DNA of 64,000 bases from Acanthosepion esculentum (lineage: Eukaryota; Mollusca; Cephalopoda; Sepiida; Sepiidae). Shown one piece after another: positions 19,690 to 32,029 of this stretch (its first letter is position 1; each line of letters starts with the position of its first letter). Location of the stretch: contig OZ038517.1 in the NCBI GenBank assembly GCA_964036315.1, positions 19,975,074 to 20,039,073 on the forward strand. The letters run 5' to 3'. The notes beneath the pieces were generated by a model, which did not search any database, was not told the DNA's origin, and worked only from the letters and a program-made list of their open reading frames with translations. The position numbers and the translations under genes are program-made.

Positions 19690-22435
19690 ATAAGATAGAT
19701 TCAGGCAAGAAAGTAAGAAAATTATTTAACCGAAAGAAGCGCTATCACACTGAGAAAAAAACTACCAACAAATGTTGGTAGTATTAGAAAGGACCTATTT
19801 TAGATACACTCTTTGATTATTAGTCTTTCTTCATAGTCACAGCACATTTAGCATCACCGATGCAGAAAATGAAGTCATAATCAAGGGAAGTAATTCAGAA
19901 TTACTGAATTATTTACTATTTGATCTTCCGTACAAAAAAGAATTTTCTTGACGATTCTAAAATAATGTTTTATCAAATTATGCAAGCACCAAATCTCCAG
20001 AAATAGTTTTTATTTTTATTTTATTGAATTATTTTCATAAGATTTCAGGACAAACCTTTTGATTTGGGATTGAATTTTTTTTTCTATTGAAATAACATCT
20101 TCGGTGATTTTCCTATATAAAACTAAAACAAATATTTGTCATTAAAAAACAATTTTAAGTGCTCACTATATATTGAAATGGAAGTTGTAACTGACGAAGA
20201 ATATTTGCTATTTTTGCATAAACCAAAGAAAGGTTTAATCAAGTAACTTATTTAGTATCAAATTCGTGGACGAATAAGTACTTAATATTTTTATGTAAAA
20301 ATCCGATAATTACCTGAGTTGGGGCATTTTATTAAAAAAAACAAGTGGTGGCGTTTTTTGCTTTCATTTTTGGTATAAAACAAAAAACGCGTGCTTGTTC
20401 ACATGAAAGTGAGAACTACAGACGCGCGCACTAAAGAGAGATAGTAATAAAATAGCAATACAAAGCAAAGGAAGAAAAAAACTGCAAGAAACACGAGGTG
20501 AAAAAGAAAAACACCTCGCTAGATATACATTTTTAGATTTTAGAAACAATAAAAATTTAAAATTTGATGATGCACACATACACACAGGGAGACCCATGTG
20601 TACCTTAGCAAGGGAACAACATGAACTCTCCACACAAAGGTACGTGACGTCACACGGCCTCTGCAGACAGACATGATCGTCGGGACGAAGAGCGAAACCT
20701 TTTTTTTTCAGAAAGTCGAGGAAGAACATCAACAAATTCGGCCCATTTTTTAAAAACATTTTTATCAGTTCAGGGGTTGACGATCCCGCTGAAAAATCCC
20801 TAATGATTTATTTCAGACAATAATGAATGCTTTTGTGGTAAGCAAAACTGAATGTTGAATTTAAAAGAAAATAATGATGAACTCTCAATTCTAACCTCAA
20901 CAAGAACGTAAGGACGAACATTAATGTTGTTTTGTTATTGTTAAAAAAAATAATAATAACGAACGTTATTCTTAAAGATTCATTTTGTTTTATTATTTGA
21001 AACCAATGAAATATTTATATATATAATTTTATAGCAATATTTATGTAGATTATTTTCCTCAGCACTAAGTATCTTTTTATAATCACCATCATTATTTTGT
21101 TCCCCCCGACATCGGGTTTAAAATTACTTTCAACTTTCATTATTTAATTTTAAATTAAAATAAATAAGAAAAAAATATAAATGTTTTCTTGAATCTTTCC
21201 TTTTCTGATATTTAATCTATTTAAAATGATTTCAGCTATCAAAATGTTTATATATTGTTTTGTTTTTCTTCAATTAATTCAGCTATTTAATTTTTTGGTG
21301 TCCATAATAATATTTTTTTTCTTCAATATTTCCATTTTTTTTTAAATAATTTTCTTAATTACGATATTTTTTTTTATTATTCATGTTTTAAAAAACGAAA
21401 AAAAAAAAAAAAAGAATCAGGTTTTAAATCTGTTATATTTTCTCTTTCATTTTTCGGTTTTTGAAACTGAAAGAATAAACAAAGAAAGAAAACCCCATGA
21501 AGCAGAAGTTTAGTAAACTGTTTATTTTTAGTAAAATAAAAATACTTACATATTTATGTTACAGTTAATTACACAAATTTATAACAAACACTTGTATATG
21601 ATATAAATTTTATTTACTACTATCCTAAAACTGCATATTTTTAAAACTAAAAAAACCTTACGAAACCAGTTTTATTTTATTATTCTTTTCTTTTTAAAAA
21701 GACCTTTTCTTTCTCCATATTTTAAGATTAAATATCAAGTTTCCTTTAGTTTAAAAAATAGAAAATTTTCATGATTTCTAATTTACTCCTAGCTTCTAGA
21801 ATCTAGATTATTAATTGACATTTGGCAATATGCTCTTTTTATCTATGTGCGACAATAAAAAGAAAATGGGGGATCAATTCGTAATTGTTTTCGTATAATA
21901 AAGTCGTCCCCCACTTGTAAATTTTCAATAGTTCTTATACGAATTAGTATCAATTTTCGTTGATAGCATCTTCTACAAATTTCGTTTAAATTCCTAAAGA
22001 CAAACGATTTTTTTATTTATCGAATGACTTGAAATTTTTTTGTGTGCAGATTAAAAACACGAAAAAAAAAGTAAGGAGTGAAATTAACATTTTATTTAAA
22101 AAAAGTAGTAAAAATCACACAATTTCTAGTTTTGTAAAGCAAGGTGGTAATTTAAGAAAATAAAAAAAATTAATTAAAATACATAAACATTATTCACGGG
22201 AGTAAGTGATGCTTTTTTTGGCTATTTATGGATTTTTTGACGGGCACTTATGTGATTGAGTGTTTTTTGTCACTTCGTGTATCCCCCCCCCCCCCCGAGT
22301 GAAATGAAAATTGTATTCATCATGGCTTGTTTTAGTTTTTTAAGAGTAAGACCGTCTTTTTTTGTTTTCGTTTTATTTTCTTGTTTTTAAAATAAAAGTT
22401 ATTATTAACAAGCTTTAAAAATGTAAGTAAGTATA
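19690..22435. other. AT-rich DNA with few recognisable repeats
   Basis: 2.7 kb without identified transposons, unlike its neighbours. It holds a GC-richer patch at 20400-20760 with a perfect CRE, a hairpin-like GGGGGATCAATTC ... GTCCCCCAC pair at 21868-21911, and a run of 14 C at 22283-22296. Reading frames (for example 20364-20759 minus) lack motifs. It could hold the promoter and 5' untranslated exon of the zinc-finger gene downstream, but this is unproven. Confidence 0.4.
20645..20652. promoter_or_regulatory. Perfect CRE palindrome (TGACGTCA)
   Basis: TGACGTCA within ACGTGACGTCACAC, in the only GC-richer patch of a long AT-rich stretch. A CREB/ATF site is the known meaning of this octamer; activity and target are not shown by sequence. 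Confidence 0.4.
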
Positions 22436-22904
22436 GTTTTTTTGGCACAAGACCATAAGTACAGGGTAGCCGTTGAGAGACATTACCGTTGGGTAGTAGA
22501 CATTACCAGCTGGCTAAGTTTTACCCTAACAAAGCGCTCAGATGTTTTGAAAATTGCATAATAAATTGTATAGTGTGTGTAATAATGATAATGCATCGTG
22601 TCAAATGTGTAATTTATGAATCTTAAACCAACAATGTGTCCGTCTAACAACAAAGCACACTGCAATAAATTTACAAACCAACTGCCCCAATAAGCTTCGT
22701 CATTTCTTAAAGACCGAAAAAAATCATTTAACAAAAAAAAAAATTATACTTAAAAATGCAAATTCAAAATTATTTAAATTTTATAATTGATTTTTGTTTG
22801 TTATAATTAATTTTAAATAATTTTGTCATAAATAGCCCAAGATTAGATAATGATTACATTGTAAATAAAATTAGATTTTTAACCAATTTTTTAATAACGT
22901 TTCC
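22436..22904. other. No gene; SINE-head-like phrase
   Basis: A TTGGCACAAGACC phrase at 22441 resembles a tRNA-SINE head. The remainder is AT-rich with no element recognised. Confidence 0.4.
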
Positions 22905-23890
22905 TAAATACAAGGCTTAAGAGCCACCCAAGATAGAGAATTACTAAATTAGATGTGTGGTATGGTTATAATGGGAAATAGAATGTGAAGATTATGAGTA
23001 TAAGAAGGATAAGTAACAATTGACCCTGAGCTTGAATTGGTTAAGATTGTAGTGTTTGGGAAGCATCCCCATGTGAGTTTGTTCTACAAAGTAGTGGTTC
23101 TTGGTAAGAAGTGGAATTTTCTTTTTACAAATGGAATATGAAGAAAATGAGGTTGATTCAACCCACTGGACATAGTATGGTGTGTCTTTTTTTTATACTG
23201 TTAGTTCATCCAATGCAAGGCCCAAGGGCCACTCAAGATAGAGAGTTACTGAGAGTGATTGTTATAAAGTAAAGGAAGGGGGAGGGATTAAAAAAGCACA
23301 TATCTATGAGGATGTGTAGGATAGATATTGGTTGAGCTGGACTTGAAGAAATCAAGACTGTAGTTATCAAGGAAGCATCCTCCCAGGAATTTGTTCCATG
23401 ATGTAAAAGTTCTAGGGAATAAGCTGGATGGAAGTTTTCTTCTTTTTTTTTCCCCCTCTCTCTCTCTCTCTCATATCACCCCATGCAAGGTAGTAAAGAC
23501 ACAAAGGGTTACTGAGTGTGAAAGAATAAGAAAAAAGAAAAACATAAAGGGGTTAGAACAAAGGAAGAGCGTTCCACGTGTGACAGAAGGAACTGTTAAC
23601 ATAGAACTTACAGTTACATTTGGCCAATTCAACTATAAATTGATGAAACCTTGTTGCCAAAGTACAGTGTTTAAATTCATAGTTACCATAGAGAGTTCAT
23701 CAGAACAATTACTATGAAAGTATTTATAGAAAAGACACAGGGAAGATACATTACAACGATAGGGAGCCAAGAAACCCGGTCAGGATATCACTGATTCTTC
23801 TTTGGATTTTATCAAAAATCTCTATTTATATAGCAATAGCACCAGACCATTTGTGGCAGCAATAGTCAAAATCTTCGTTGTAAAGGTCTA
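22905..23890 (-). pseudogene. LINE family A 3' fragments (copy 2)
   Basis: Two partial repeats of a tail beginning CAAGGC..AAG.GCCAC.CAAGATAGAGA.TTACT (22911 and 23217), the second continuing into a segment (about 23570-23890) closely similar to 18070-18380 and 37000-37330. In LINE sense this is the minus strand. Stops throughout. Confidence 0.65.
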
Positions 23891-24577
23891 AAAAATGGAG
23901 CTCATCAGAACATCTGCCATGGATTCCTTTTCCTTTAGTATCTGTGAATTACTGTCTTCTTAGGAAAGTATTGGTTTCATTAATTTGGGATTCATTTTTT
24001 ATTCTCCTAGACTGGCTGCCAGCTAAGGCTAGAGAACCCAGTCTGTATTGCTATTTAACCTTCAAAGGAGGAGAGGTGATGGATTTAGGGCATTAATGTG
24101 AAGTGAACTCAACTTGTCAATTCCAATATCCACACTGACAACATTACACTATATTGCACAGTGGGTTCACAAGCAGACATCTGGCACTTTTGGAACATTT
24201 CCCAAGTGATATGTATTATATCTTGTCTGAAAGTAAAGTTTCAGGATTCCAGAATTGGTTTAACCATGTCCCAACTACCAACTATTTGTCAAGTGATAAT
24301 CACTTGCTGTGAATCAAAATACATACATGTTTAATCATTTACTTTTTAGATAATCACTTCTGGATATCTGCTTTTTTCTCTACATCTTTTTTTAGCAAAG
24401 TCATTGGAACCTTGTTGAAATGTTACAAGTGACCGACAAGTTTAACTTCACACTCTTTTTCAAAAACATGTATGAAGTGCCCCATAATACAGAATTCAGC
24501 CAAATTAATACAGTTTTTTTGTCTCTGACATCACAACTTCAAACAATGATAGAATAAATATTTTGAATTTAATTATT

Positions 24578-25195
24578 ATTAGATAAAGCATTGTCAACCA
24601 TTATTCATTTTTGACTAGGATTTCTTTCATCTTAATTTCACTTGCATTTTATTACATTAGTAGTATTAGTAGGAATATTATCTTGACTTTTATTCTTATT
24701 AGATGAAGCATTGTCAGCCATTATTCATTTTTACTAGGATTTCTTTCATCTTAATGTCACTTGCTTTTTATTCCATTAGTAGTATTAGTAGTAATATTAT
24801 GTTGACTTTTATTCTTATTAGAGGAAGCCTTGTCAGCCATTATTCATTTTTCACTAGGATTTCTTTCATCTTAATTTCACTTGCTTTTTATTCCATTAGT
24901 AGTATTAGTAGTAATATTATCTTGACTTTTATTCTTATTAGATGAAGCATTGTCAACCATTATTCATTTTTCACTAGGATTGTTTCATCTTAATTTCACT
25001 TGCTTTTTATTACACTAATTGTATTAGTAGTAATATTATGTAGACTTTTATTCTTATTAGATGAAGCATTGTCAGACATTATTCATTATTGACTAGGATT
25101 TCTTTCATCTTAATTTCACTTGCTTTTTATTCCATTAGTAGTAACATTATCTTGAATTTTATTAGATGAAGCATTATTAATTATTATTCATTTTG
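24578..25195. repeat. Minisatellite, 120-bp unit, 5 copies
   Basis: ATTAGATGAAGCATTGTCA-type words start at 24578, 24698, 24817, 24937, 25056 and 25161, giving 119-120-base units with a shorter last unit. Each holds TTTCTTTCATCTTAATTTCACTTGC. The reverse complement of the same unit forms arrays at 39000-39195 and 39680-39985. Confidence 0.95.
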
Positions 25196-25690
25196 CAAGA
25201 GTAGCTGTTAAGATATATTGTTTGTGCTGTTTTTTAATCAAATATTTGGTCATTGTATATAATTTAATATAACATAGGCACCTTATGCAGTAAATGATCT
25301 TAAAGGAATAGAATTGAAAATTTGAAAACATAACTGGAGCCATCAGCAAAATGTGCACAGTGGGTTTACAAGCAGACATTTGGCATTTTTGGAACATTTC
25401 CCAAGTGATATGTGCTACATCTTGTCTGAAAGTAGACAGTTTCAGGATTCCGTAACTGGTCTAATTTTGTCCTTACTCAAATAAAAAGTTAATCAAAATT
25501 CAGGGGTCACTCTATAACATGAAGTAGGCTTATGCACAAGTATATACAGTCACTTGGCTGTTTCTGCCACAGCTTAGCTTCTTGTGTTTGGTACAGATAC
25601 AATGCAGCAAAATATTCTTTGAATTTGTACTCAGCTTCTTGATTTTGCTTTGTGTGCCAATATTCATGTCACTTCCCACACATTACAAGG
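25196..25690. other. Unassigned sequence
   Basis: AT-rich. The stretch 25355-25450 is a repeat of 24165-24255 (shared GGGTT.ACAAGCAGACAT.TGGCA.TTTTGGAAC), showing the minisatellite lies inside a larger dispersed repeat. Confidence 0.5.
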
Positions 25691-25960
25691 GTAAGTCAAA
25701 AAGGAGGAACAAAGAGCAGTGATCTGATTTCTCTGGTCGGAAGGTGTGTTGGGCTGGCCAACAATCTGAAATGCTGAAGCCTATTATCGAAGAAAGTTTT
25801 GTTGCTGCATGACAATGCATGCCCACATACGTCCAGCCAGACAAAACCATTAACCATTTGTTTTTTGAGGTGCTGGAATACCGTGCCTACAGCTCAGATC
25901 TTGCCCTTGCTGACTGCACAAAGATGCTTTACAAAGTTGGCTCTTCACTGTAGACCAGGG
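25691..25960 (+). pseudogene. Mariner-like transposase remnant
   Basis: A plus frame reads LLHDNACPHTSSQT, corresponding to the HDNARPHTA.QT motif around the second catalytic Asp, and GTAAGTCAAAAAGGA at 25691 resembles a mariner terminal repeat. Most of the element is missing. Confidence 0.5.
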
Positions 25961-26146
25961 TTTCTCTACCCAAAACTCTATTTAATTTAATTTAAAAATG
26001 TAAAAGTTTTGTTTTAATTTTCCTCTTGAGTACAACTGACATTAATACAGTTCTATAACCGAGCTGGAAATCGTTTAAGGGAGATTAAAAACCACAAATG
26101 TCTGCCTGGCTCTCTTGTTTGCACCCATTATGAATTACTATATATT

Positions 26147-26915
26147 CTGGCTTACAAGGCACACTTTTCTTCCTGAAAAATATGTGTGCATTTTCCAAGA
26201 TGAATGTAAGGCTATACCCAGGCTCAAGTAAATTTGAACAGTCACCTAATTGGCTTGACTGATAGGGACATGGAGTTATATGTTGTCATTACACTATAAT
26301 GTAGTAATGTATAATGCATAATCATATAAAAGGCTGAATTAGATAGATAGCTAATCTATCTAATTCAGCCTTTTATATGATGTAAACTCAGTACTTAGCA
26401 TTAGTATTTCCAAGACTATAAACCTTCCTGGAGCCGAGCCACAAGCTTAAACATACTCTGTTTACTAGCAGAAGCGTTTCTGCTCATGACTAGTATGTCA
26501 TTGCATACAAAGTTGGACGAGTGATTAACGCAAACAATACGTGGTGCCAGTATATGAGGGATGCATGGCGAATGTGTTGTTATATGAGAATGACTTTTTT
26601 TTTTATCTTAGAAATTTCTTTCCAATATTAGGGTGCGTCTTCCAAGCTGCAATGTCTTGTAAGGCAGAAAATACAGTATTTGAAATTAAACATGCTCTGT
26701 TTACTAGCAGCGGGGGAGCCTTTCTGCTCTTGACTAGTATACAAACAAAATCAGACAAGTGATTAATGTAAACATTACGTGGCACCAGTATGTTAGGGAC
26801 GCATGGTGAATGTGTTGCTGTATGAGAATTACTTTTTTCTTAGAAATTTCTTTCCAGTATTAGGGTGCGTCTTCCAAGCTGAAGTGTCATGTAAGCCAGA
26901 AAATACAGTGTGCAT
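26147..26915. repeat. Unknown family with two direct 220-250-bp repeats
   Basis: Repeats share AAACAT.CTCTGTTTACTAGCAG, CTTTCTGCTC.TGACTAGTAT and GGGTGCGTCTTCCAAGCTG (26446-26660, 26685-26890). The GTCTTGTAAGGCAGAAAATAC right-end word is the inverted counterpart of TATTCTGGCTTACAAGGCAC at 26147, so this may be a DNA transposon with inverted ends. A third copy is at 28062-28290. Family not identified. Confidence 0.6.
26321..26381. repeat. Perfect hairpin, 28-bp arms, 5-base loop
   Basis: 26321-26348 is the exact reverse complement of 26354-26381, loop AGCTA. Length and loop resemble a miRNA precursor stem or a small foldback. It lies inside a repeated element. Confidence 0.9.
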
Positions 26916-27404
26916 CTGCTTATTATTAAGAAAAGGATAAATTAAGTGTAGAGAAAGGAAATGTAATCATTTACCTTCTCTTTTTTATTTATTTTTTTTT
27001 TTAATGCTAATTTCCTTCAGGATGATAGGCAATCATGGCCCTCCACAAATTCCTTTTCTTTATCTGTGAATTGCCATAACTTCTTGGGGAGAAAATAGTG
27101 GAGTGGTTTCCCATTGTCTTCACAATGCTTTAGAATTCAGAGTTGCCCTCTTGGGCTAGTTGCCATCCAATGTTAGTCTAGTTGTTCCTGATGGCATTCC
27201 TCTACAACTTGTACATCATTATCCTACTGAAAGATCCTGAAAAGCTGAAAGAAGACTGTTGCCATGAATGAGCAGCTCTCCTCTTCAGTAATGCTAAAGT
27301 AAGTGACACCTGGCAGAATCAGTCAGTTATGTGCCATGCACGATACACGCTTAGGCAATCATGTATCTTTCAATACATGACTGACAAGGTATATTTTTTC
27401 CCGT
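26916..27404. other. No gene seen; old repeat fragments
   Basis: AT-rich sequence and T runs up to about 27005, then balanced repeat-like DNA. The phrase CTTCAGGATGATAGGCAATCATGG (27016) resembles the LINE B 3' sequence near 18470, suggesting a LINE tail. Nothing coding. Confidence 0.35.
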
Positions 27405-27625
27405 AGTAGGTTACCATTTCTTCCTGCAGTAGACAAGTTGCCATCCAAGGCTATAGAACCCGGTCTGTCCTGCTATTTACCCATAGCTGGAGTGAGAAGA
27501 TGAGGATTCATACCTTTCCCAAGGGTATTAGCATGTAAGTGAATGAAAATGGATTTGACTGGAATTCGAACTCGGCTCTCCAATTACTCAATCCGAGCCA
27601 CCATCCATTACTCCTCCATACCTCC
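27405..27625 (-). repeat. tRNA-derived SINE, minus strand (family 2)
   Basis: On the minus strand, TGGCTCGGATTG (A-box-like) and GAGTTCGAATTCC (B-box-like) are spaced as in a tRNA, followed by a body with words shared at 24.0, 29.8, 32.8-33.0 and 57.75 kb (AAGGCTA.AGAACCC.GTCTG, CTATT..CCCATAG.TGGAG). A type III promoter-bearing SINE head is the best reading. Confidence 0.65.
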
Positions 27626-27777
27626 TCTCTGGCAGAATACATTATAATAATACCAGCTGGCACTGTTACTTGTCCTAGTTGTTTCATTGATCTGTCATTC
27701 CCTGTCTCAGTGCTACCAAAAGCCTAGTATTAATGGTGTTGTCAGTTAATAGTGTTTTTAGCAAATATGGATAAACG

Positions 27778-27970
27778 TGCCCATAATAAGGCGTAGTGTC
27801 AAAAGGATGGTTTTTCCCATGATATCTTCACTCTTTGGCAATATTTCTTGTTTTAAAAAGAGATGGCTAGAATTGTAATAAAACCTAAATATATGAAAAT
27901 AAATCTATACATTTTCTTTGTTCCTGACAATTGACAACAAATATAATAAACACTATTTATTAGGTAGTTT
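27778..27970. mobile_element. Single arm of a foldback element
   Basis: CCCATAATAAGGCGTAGTGTCAAAAGGA at 27780 and the following 170 bases match one arm of the elements at 30489-31187 and 62933-63578. Confidence 0.65.
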
Positions 27971-28061
27971 ATTTGCACTACTGCTAGAAAGGGTCAGGTG
28001 ATTTTTTTTTTTTTTTTTTTTTTTTTCTAAGCACTGTTTTAGAAATGCCATCATTGTCTTT

Positions 28062-28290
28062 GATTAGGGTGTGCCTTCCAAGCTGCAGTGTCTTGTAAGG
28101 CAGAAAATACAGTATCTGAAATTAAACATACTCTGTTTACTAGCAGCGGCAGGAGCCTTTCTGCTCTTGACTAGTATGTCATTGCCATAGAAACAAAATC
28201 AAACGAGTGATTAATGTAAACAATACATGGCACCAGTATGTGAGGGACGCATGGTGAATGTTTTGTTGTATGAGAATGAACAAGAAGTGA
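28062..28290. repeat. Third copy of the 26.4-26.9 kb repeat
   Basis: Same words as 26640-26820, including TTCCAAGCTGCAGTGTCTTG and ACTAGCAGCGGCAGGAGCC, preceded by a 26-base T run. Confidence 0.75.
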
Positions 28291-30488
28291 AACACGGAAA
28301 ACTTGTTCCTCTAAACCTCTCTTTCTCATTCCGCTCTCCATCCAAGATCCTGGTCACGGCACCAAATGCAATGTAAATAGCTTTATAGTATTAATTTTTG
28401 TTGTCTGATAGCTAGTCTATTTTATACAGTACTTTATATAGACTAGAGAATGAAAGAAAAGTGAAAAAGTGTCCATGTTTTAAATTTTGACCACTTTCAA
28501 CAATGTAGGATGCAGAATTTTCCTTCTTTGTATTATTTACTCAAAATGCAGAGGTGAAAGACTTGGGAACATATAAGGCTTACGGCCACATCATGTTGAA
28601 ATACTGGTTCCCTTATGGTCAACAAAGTTAAGTCTGGTCAGTATCTCAATGGGTAACTGCTTGAGGATACCAGGTGCTGTAATCTTGGATGTGCAAGTGA
28701 TAGGACAAATAATCGCTAAATTGTTAATCCATTACTCCAAAGCTGTGATCTAAATGATAAGGTAGTTACCACTTCAAGGGCCTAAAATGGCTTTATTTGA
28801 ATAACTGTGCGATTATGAAATCCCTCAGCAAAACAATCACTTCTTTATAAAGATCAGAAAAAAACACATTGGAAAACAAAACAGATATTTTTTTTTAATT
28901 AATTTTTAAAAACTCGATATGCAAATTGACTATTTCCCTTAAGGTTTATGACCACACTGGTTTTTATACAATCCCCAAAGGTAAACAATGTTGAACCTGG
29001 GTAGTACCTCAATTGGTTACTGTTAGTTAATTAGTAAGACTTGTAACACTAAACCATTATTATTTCCTTAAAAAATTCTTATAAAAATATTTGCTCACTT
29101 TAAATAACCTGACAGTGTTGATAAGCTGTAGAAGATGAATCAATATTGGGAACAAATACTTAGATGATCAGACCCATATGAGAAACATGTCCCTTGGTTA
29201 TGATAACCATTATCCTATTTGGCCACAGTACTCTGTGAAGTAATTGCTATTCTTGTTTTGTAGACCATTAATTTTAAGTTTGAGCTTCTATGTGACCTTG
29301 TCCTAGACTTGGTTTAGTCTAACAAAAACAGTATCTTAAAAATAACTTTCTGCAATACACCTATTTTTATTCAGGGAATTAAGATAATCTGTTTCAATAA
29401 ATGATAAAAAATTCAAATGCAGATATTCTTATGTTTATTTGGATTTATCTTACTACTCTTAGATCCATCCTGGGGATTGAACTCGCAATTACTAATATTC
29501 ATTGGAGAAAAAATAGAATCAGTTCATGATTTCATAAACAAAACGTGGGGTGTAAAAGAGAGGACTCACTAGGTTATTGTCTCATGGGACAATCCTGAGT
29601 GTACAACTTGGAGCCTTAAACCTAATATGCTTGCTGCACATAACTATTAGTGCTTGGAAAGTGGGATTAGCAATTCAAATTCTGTCCAAGGCTGCTGTGA
29701 TCACTTTCACTCAAATAAACTTGCAAAAGGTATGAATCAATTTCTTCTTCCCCCATCTATAGGTTAAATACCAGGGCATACTGAGCTCTCTAATTTTGAT
29801 TGGCAACCAGTCTTGGAAAAGGATAACTTTGAATTCAAAGCGAGCTGGTTTTGGGTTAGTAACTCCACCCTGTAAAACCTTCAGAACCATGTGTCAACGT
29901 GAGACTGTGGCTCTATTCTTCACAGGGCATGTAAATCACCTCCTCACACACATACACACAATTCTTAAATAAAGTGCTTAATGAAGTCTATACTGGAGAG
30001 GTATGCTTTTTAAGATAGCATTAAGTAACCAGCAGAGGCTCCAGGTTTGCAGATCTGCTTTTCCCTCCACCCACAAACCTATTTTTTTCTTTTTCTATTG
30101 CTTGATTCAGCAAGTGAGATTGATTGATAAATCCTTAAATCTAACTTCTCTAAGGTGTCCTGTTTGCAGCCTCCGCCTCCCACTGCTGATCATTGAATCC
30201 ACAGGCAATGATAGTCAGGGATTTCTTTGTATACCTTGAGTGTGAGCTTCTACTTCTCCATCAGCCAGAAATGTCCCCTGTCCTCACCACATGGCCAGCT
30301 TTCTGCTTTTGCATCAAACTTGTGACTCTGGTTAATCTGATAAACCTAGCCTTTTAAAATTATAGGCAAGGCCTTGCAAATATTTGATGCCAGTTTTCTC
30401 ACTAGTTTAATGATTTTCTCACTTTTTTGTTTTACTTCCATTATGATTACATGTACAACAAAAAGTGATCAGCAAATATGGACATTCA
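28291..30488. other. No gene recognised
   Basis: 2.2 kb of AT-rich, probably intronic or intergenic sequence. A SINE family 2 body fragment is likely at 29755-29830 (GGCAACCAGTCTTGG). The frame at 30003-30239 has no motif. Confidence 0.5.
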
Positions 30489-31187
30489 TGCCTGCAATAA
30501 GATGGGTGTGGTAAAAGGACATGAGTTCCCTGAAGAAAAAGTTTCCCATAGCACAGCTTTTTTAACTACCTTCACGATTCAGCAATATATTTTTTTTTAA
30601 ATGATTTGAATTGTAATAAAACCTAAACATATGAAAGTGAATTTATACATTTTCTTTGTTCTTGAGAATTGACAACAAAAATAATAAACACTTTTAGGTT
30701 GGTTATTTACTCTATCTATTTTTTATATTATTTATTGAAATGGTTGTCAAGACGTTGGCTAATAGCTAATTGATTCAAACTTTATAAAATGGCAAATAAT
30801 AAGGATTTCCTTATAGTTGATTCACGTATTTTAATAATTTAATAAATGTTTATAAATTTATGAATAAAAAATTGTTTTCATATTTCTTTATAAATTGGTA
30901 AATGATAAATATTGCAATGCATTATTTTTAATTGTATTAGATTTTCAAATGTTGTAAATATAAAATTATTTTTGTAAATAAACAATCTAATAGTGTTTAA
31001 TATTTTTGTTGTAAATTATCAAGAACAAAAAAAATGTATAAATTCACTTTCATCATAATGTCTAAGTTTTATGCCAATTCTAATCATAGCTTTTTAAAGC
31101 AATAAACATTGCCAAAGTAAAGGTAGTTAAACTAAAAGCAGTGTCATTGGAAAAACTGTCCTTTTGACACTCCATCTTATTATGGGT
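30489..31187. mobile_element. Foldback MITE, about 700 bp
   Basis: Left end GCCTGCAATAAGATGGGTGTGG and right end CACTCCATCTTATTATGGG are imperfect inverted repeats. Pairing continues inwards for about 300 bases (GTGAATTTATACATTTTCTTTG with its complement near 31030). AT-rich, no coding. The same element is at 62933-63578, with single arms at 27778 and 58850. Confidence 0.8.
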
Positions 31188-31815
31188 ACAAAGGTCAATG
31201 TTTGCCAAATGATACATGTGAATGTCTTAACATTTTTTTTACAAATTTTTGTACTGTAGTCTAACCTCTTTATAACTCAAACTAAATTCTATTAAAATTA
31301 CATGAAAATAAATTTATTGGGTGATATTAGAAAATAAGGCAGTTGAAAGAATCATTGCACACACACTGTAGCAATCTTCTCAGTAGAACTAGTGTAGAAT
31401 TAAGCACCAAATAAGCAGTCTTTGATCAGAAAAGAATGGTGATTAATGTTAAGCTCCAAAATTATGAGATATGATTGTCCTAGTTGATTAAGTATATCGA
31501 GTTTACCAGGTTGCAAGGAGTTCAGTCCTTGGGTCAGGCTGTGAAATCCAAATATTCTGATCTGATGGAACATGTAAAAGCATTGCAAGGACAGATTAAG
31601 AAAGAAAACTTCACTAAAAATGAGTTATCTCCCTTAGCAAGGACAGAGGCATGAGATCAATTTAGCCCTGTAGATTGAATAAAAAATTCAGTTTCAAATT
31701 CTAAGAAATATGGCATAAGAAGTTAAGAGAATATAAAATTTGAAAAGTTGTGACTGCAATTACTAAGATAAAGATAAGTTTGAATAAATTAGTGTATATT
31801 CTTCAATAGGAGTAG
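31188..31815. other. No gene seen
   Basis: AT-rich sequence. The minus frame at 31400-31588 has no motif. Confidence 0.5.
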
Positions 31816-31819
31816 ATCA

Positions 31820-31960
31820 GTTCACCTATCATCCAGTTCACACTCCACCCCAGTCTTTCGAACAGGTGTAGAGGTCTATCACTTGTTTCCTGTTTAGGAT
31901 TGGGTTTCCGGTTCCTTCTAAAGTCTACTTCCACACTATGCTTCTAATGTCTCTGATTGA
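31820..31960 (-). repeat. Inverted single copy of the 133-bp minisatellite unit
   Basis: GTTTCCTGTTTAGGATTGGG and CCGGTTCCTTCTAAAGT are the reverse complement of words in the array at 45430-45815. Confidence 0.7.
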
Positions 31961-32029
31961 ACTCTGAAATGTTATTCACTAAACTTTTTTCTTTTTCTTC
32001 TGTCTCAATAGGAGTAAATAGGTTCACAC

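Noticed and set aside
20364..20759. 131-residue minus-strand frame
   Set aside because: Hydrophobic and Cys-rich by composition, no motif, no splice context; likely chance.
24578..25195. CRISPR-like regular array
   Set aside because: Whole 120-bp units repeat without unique spacers; eukaryotic minisatellite.
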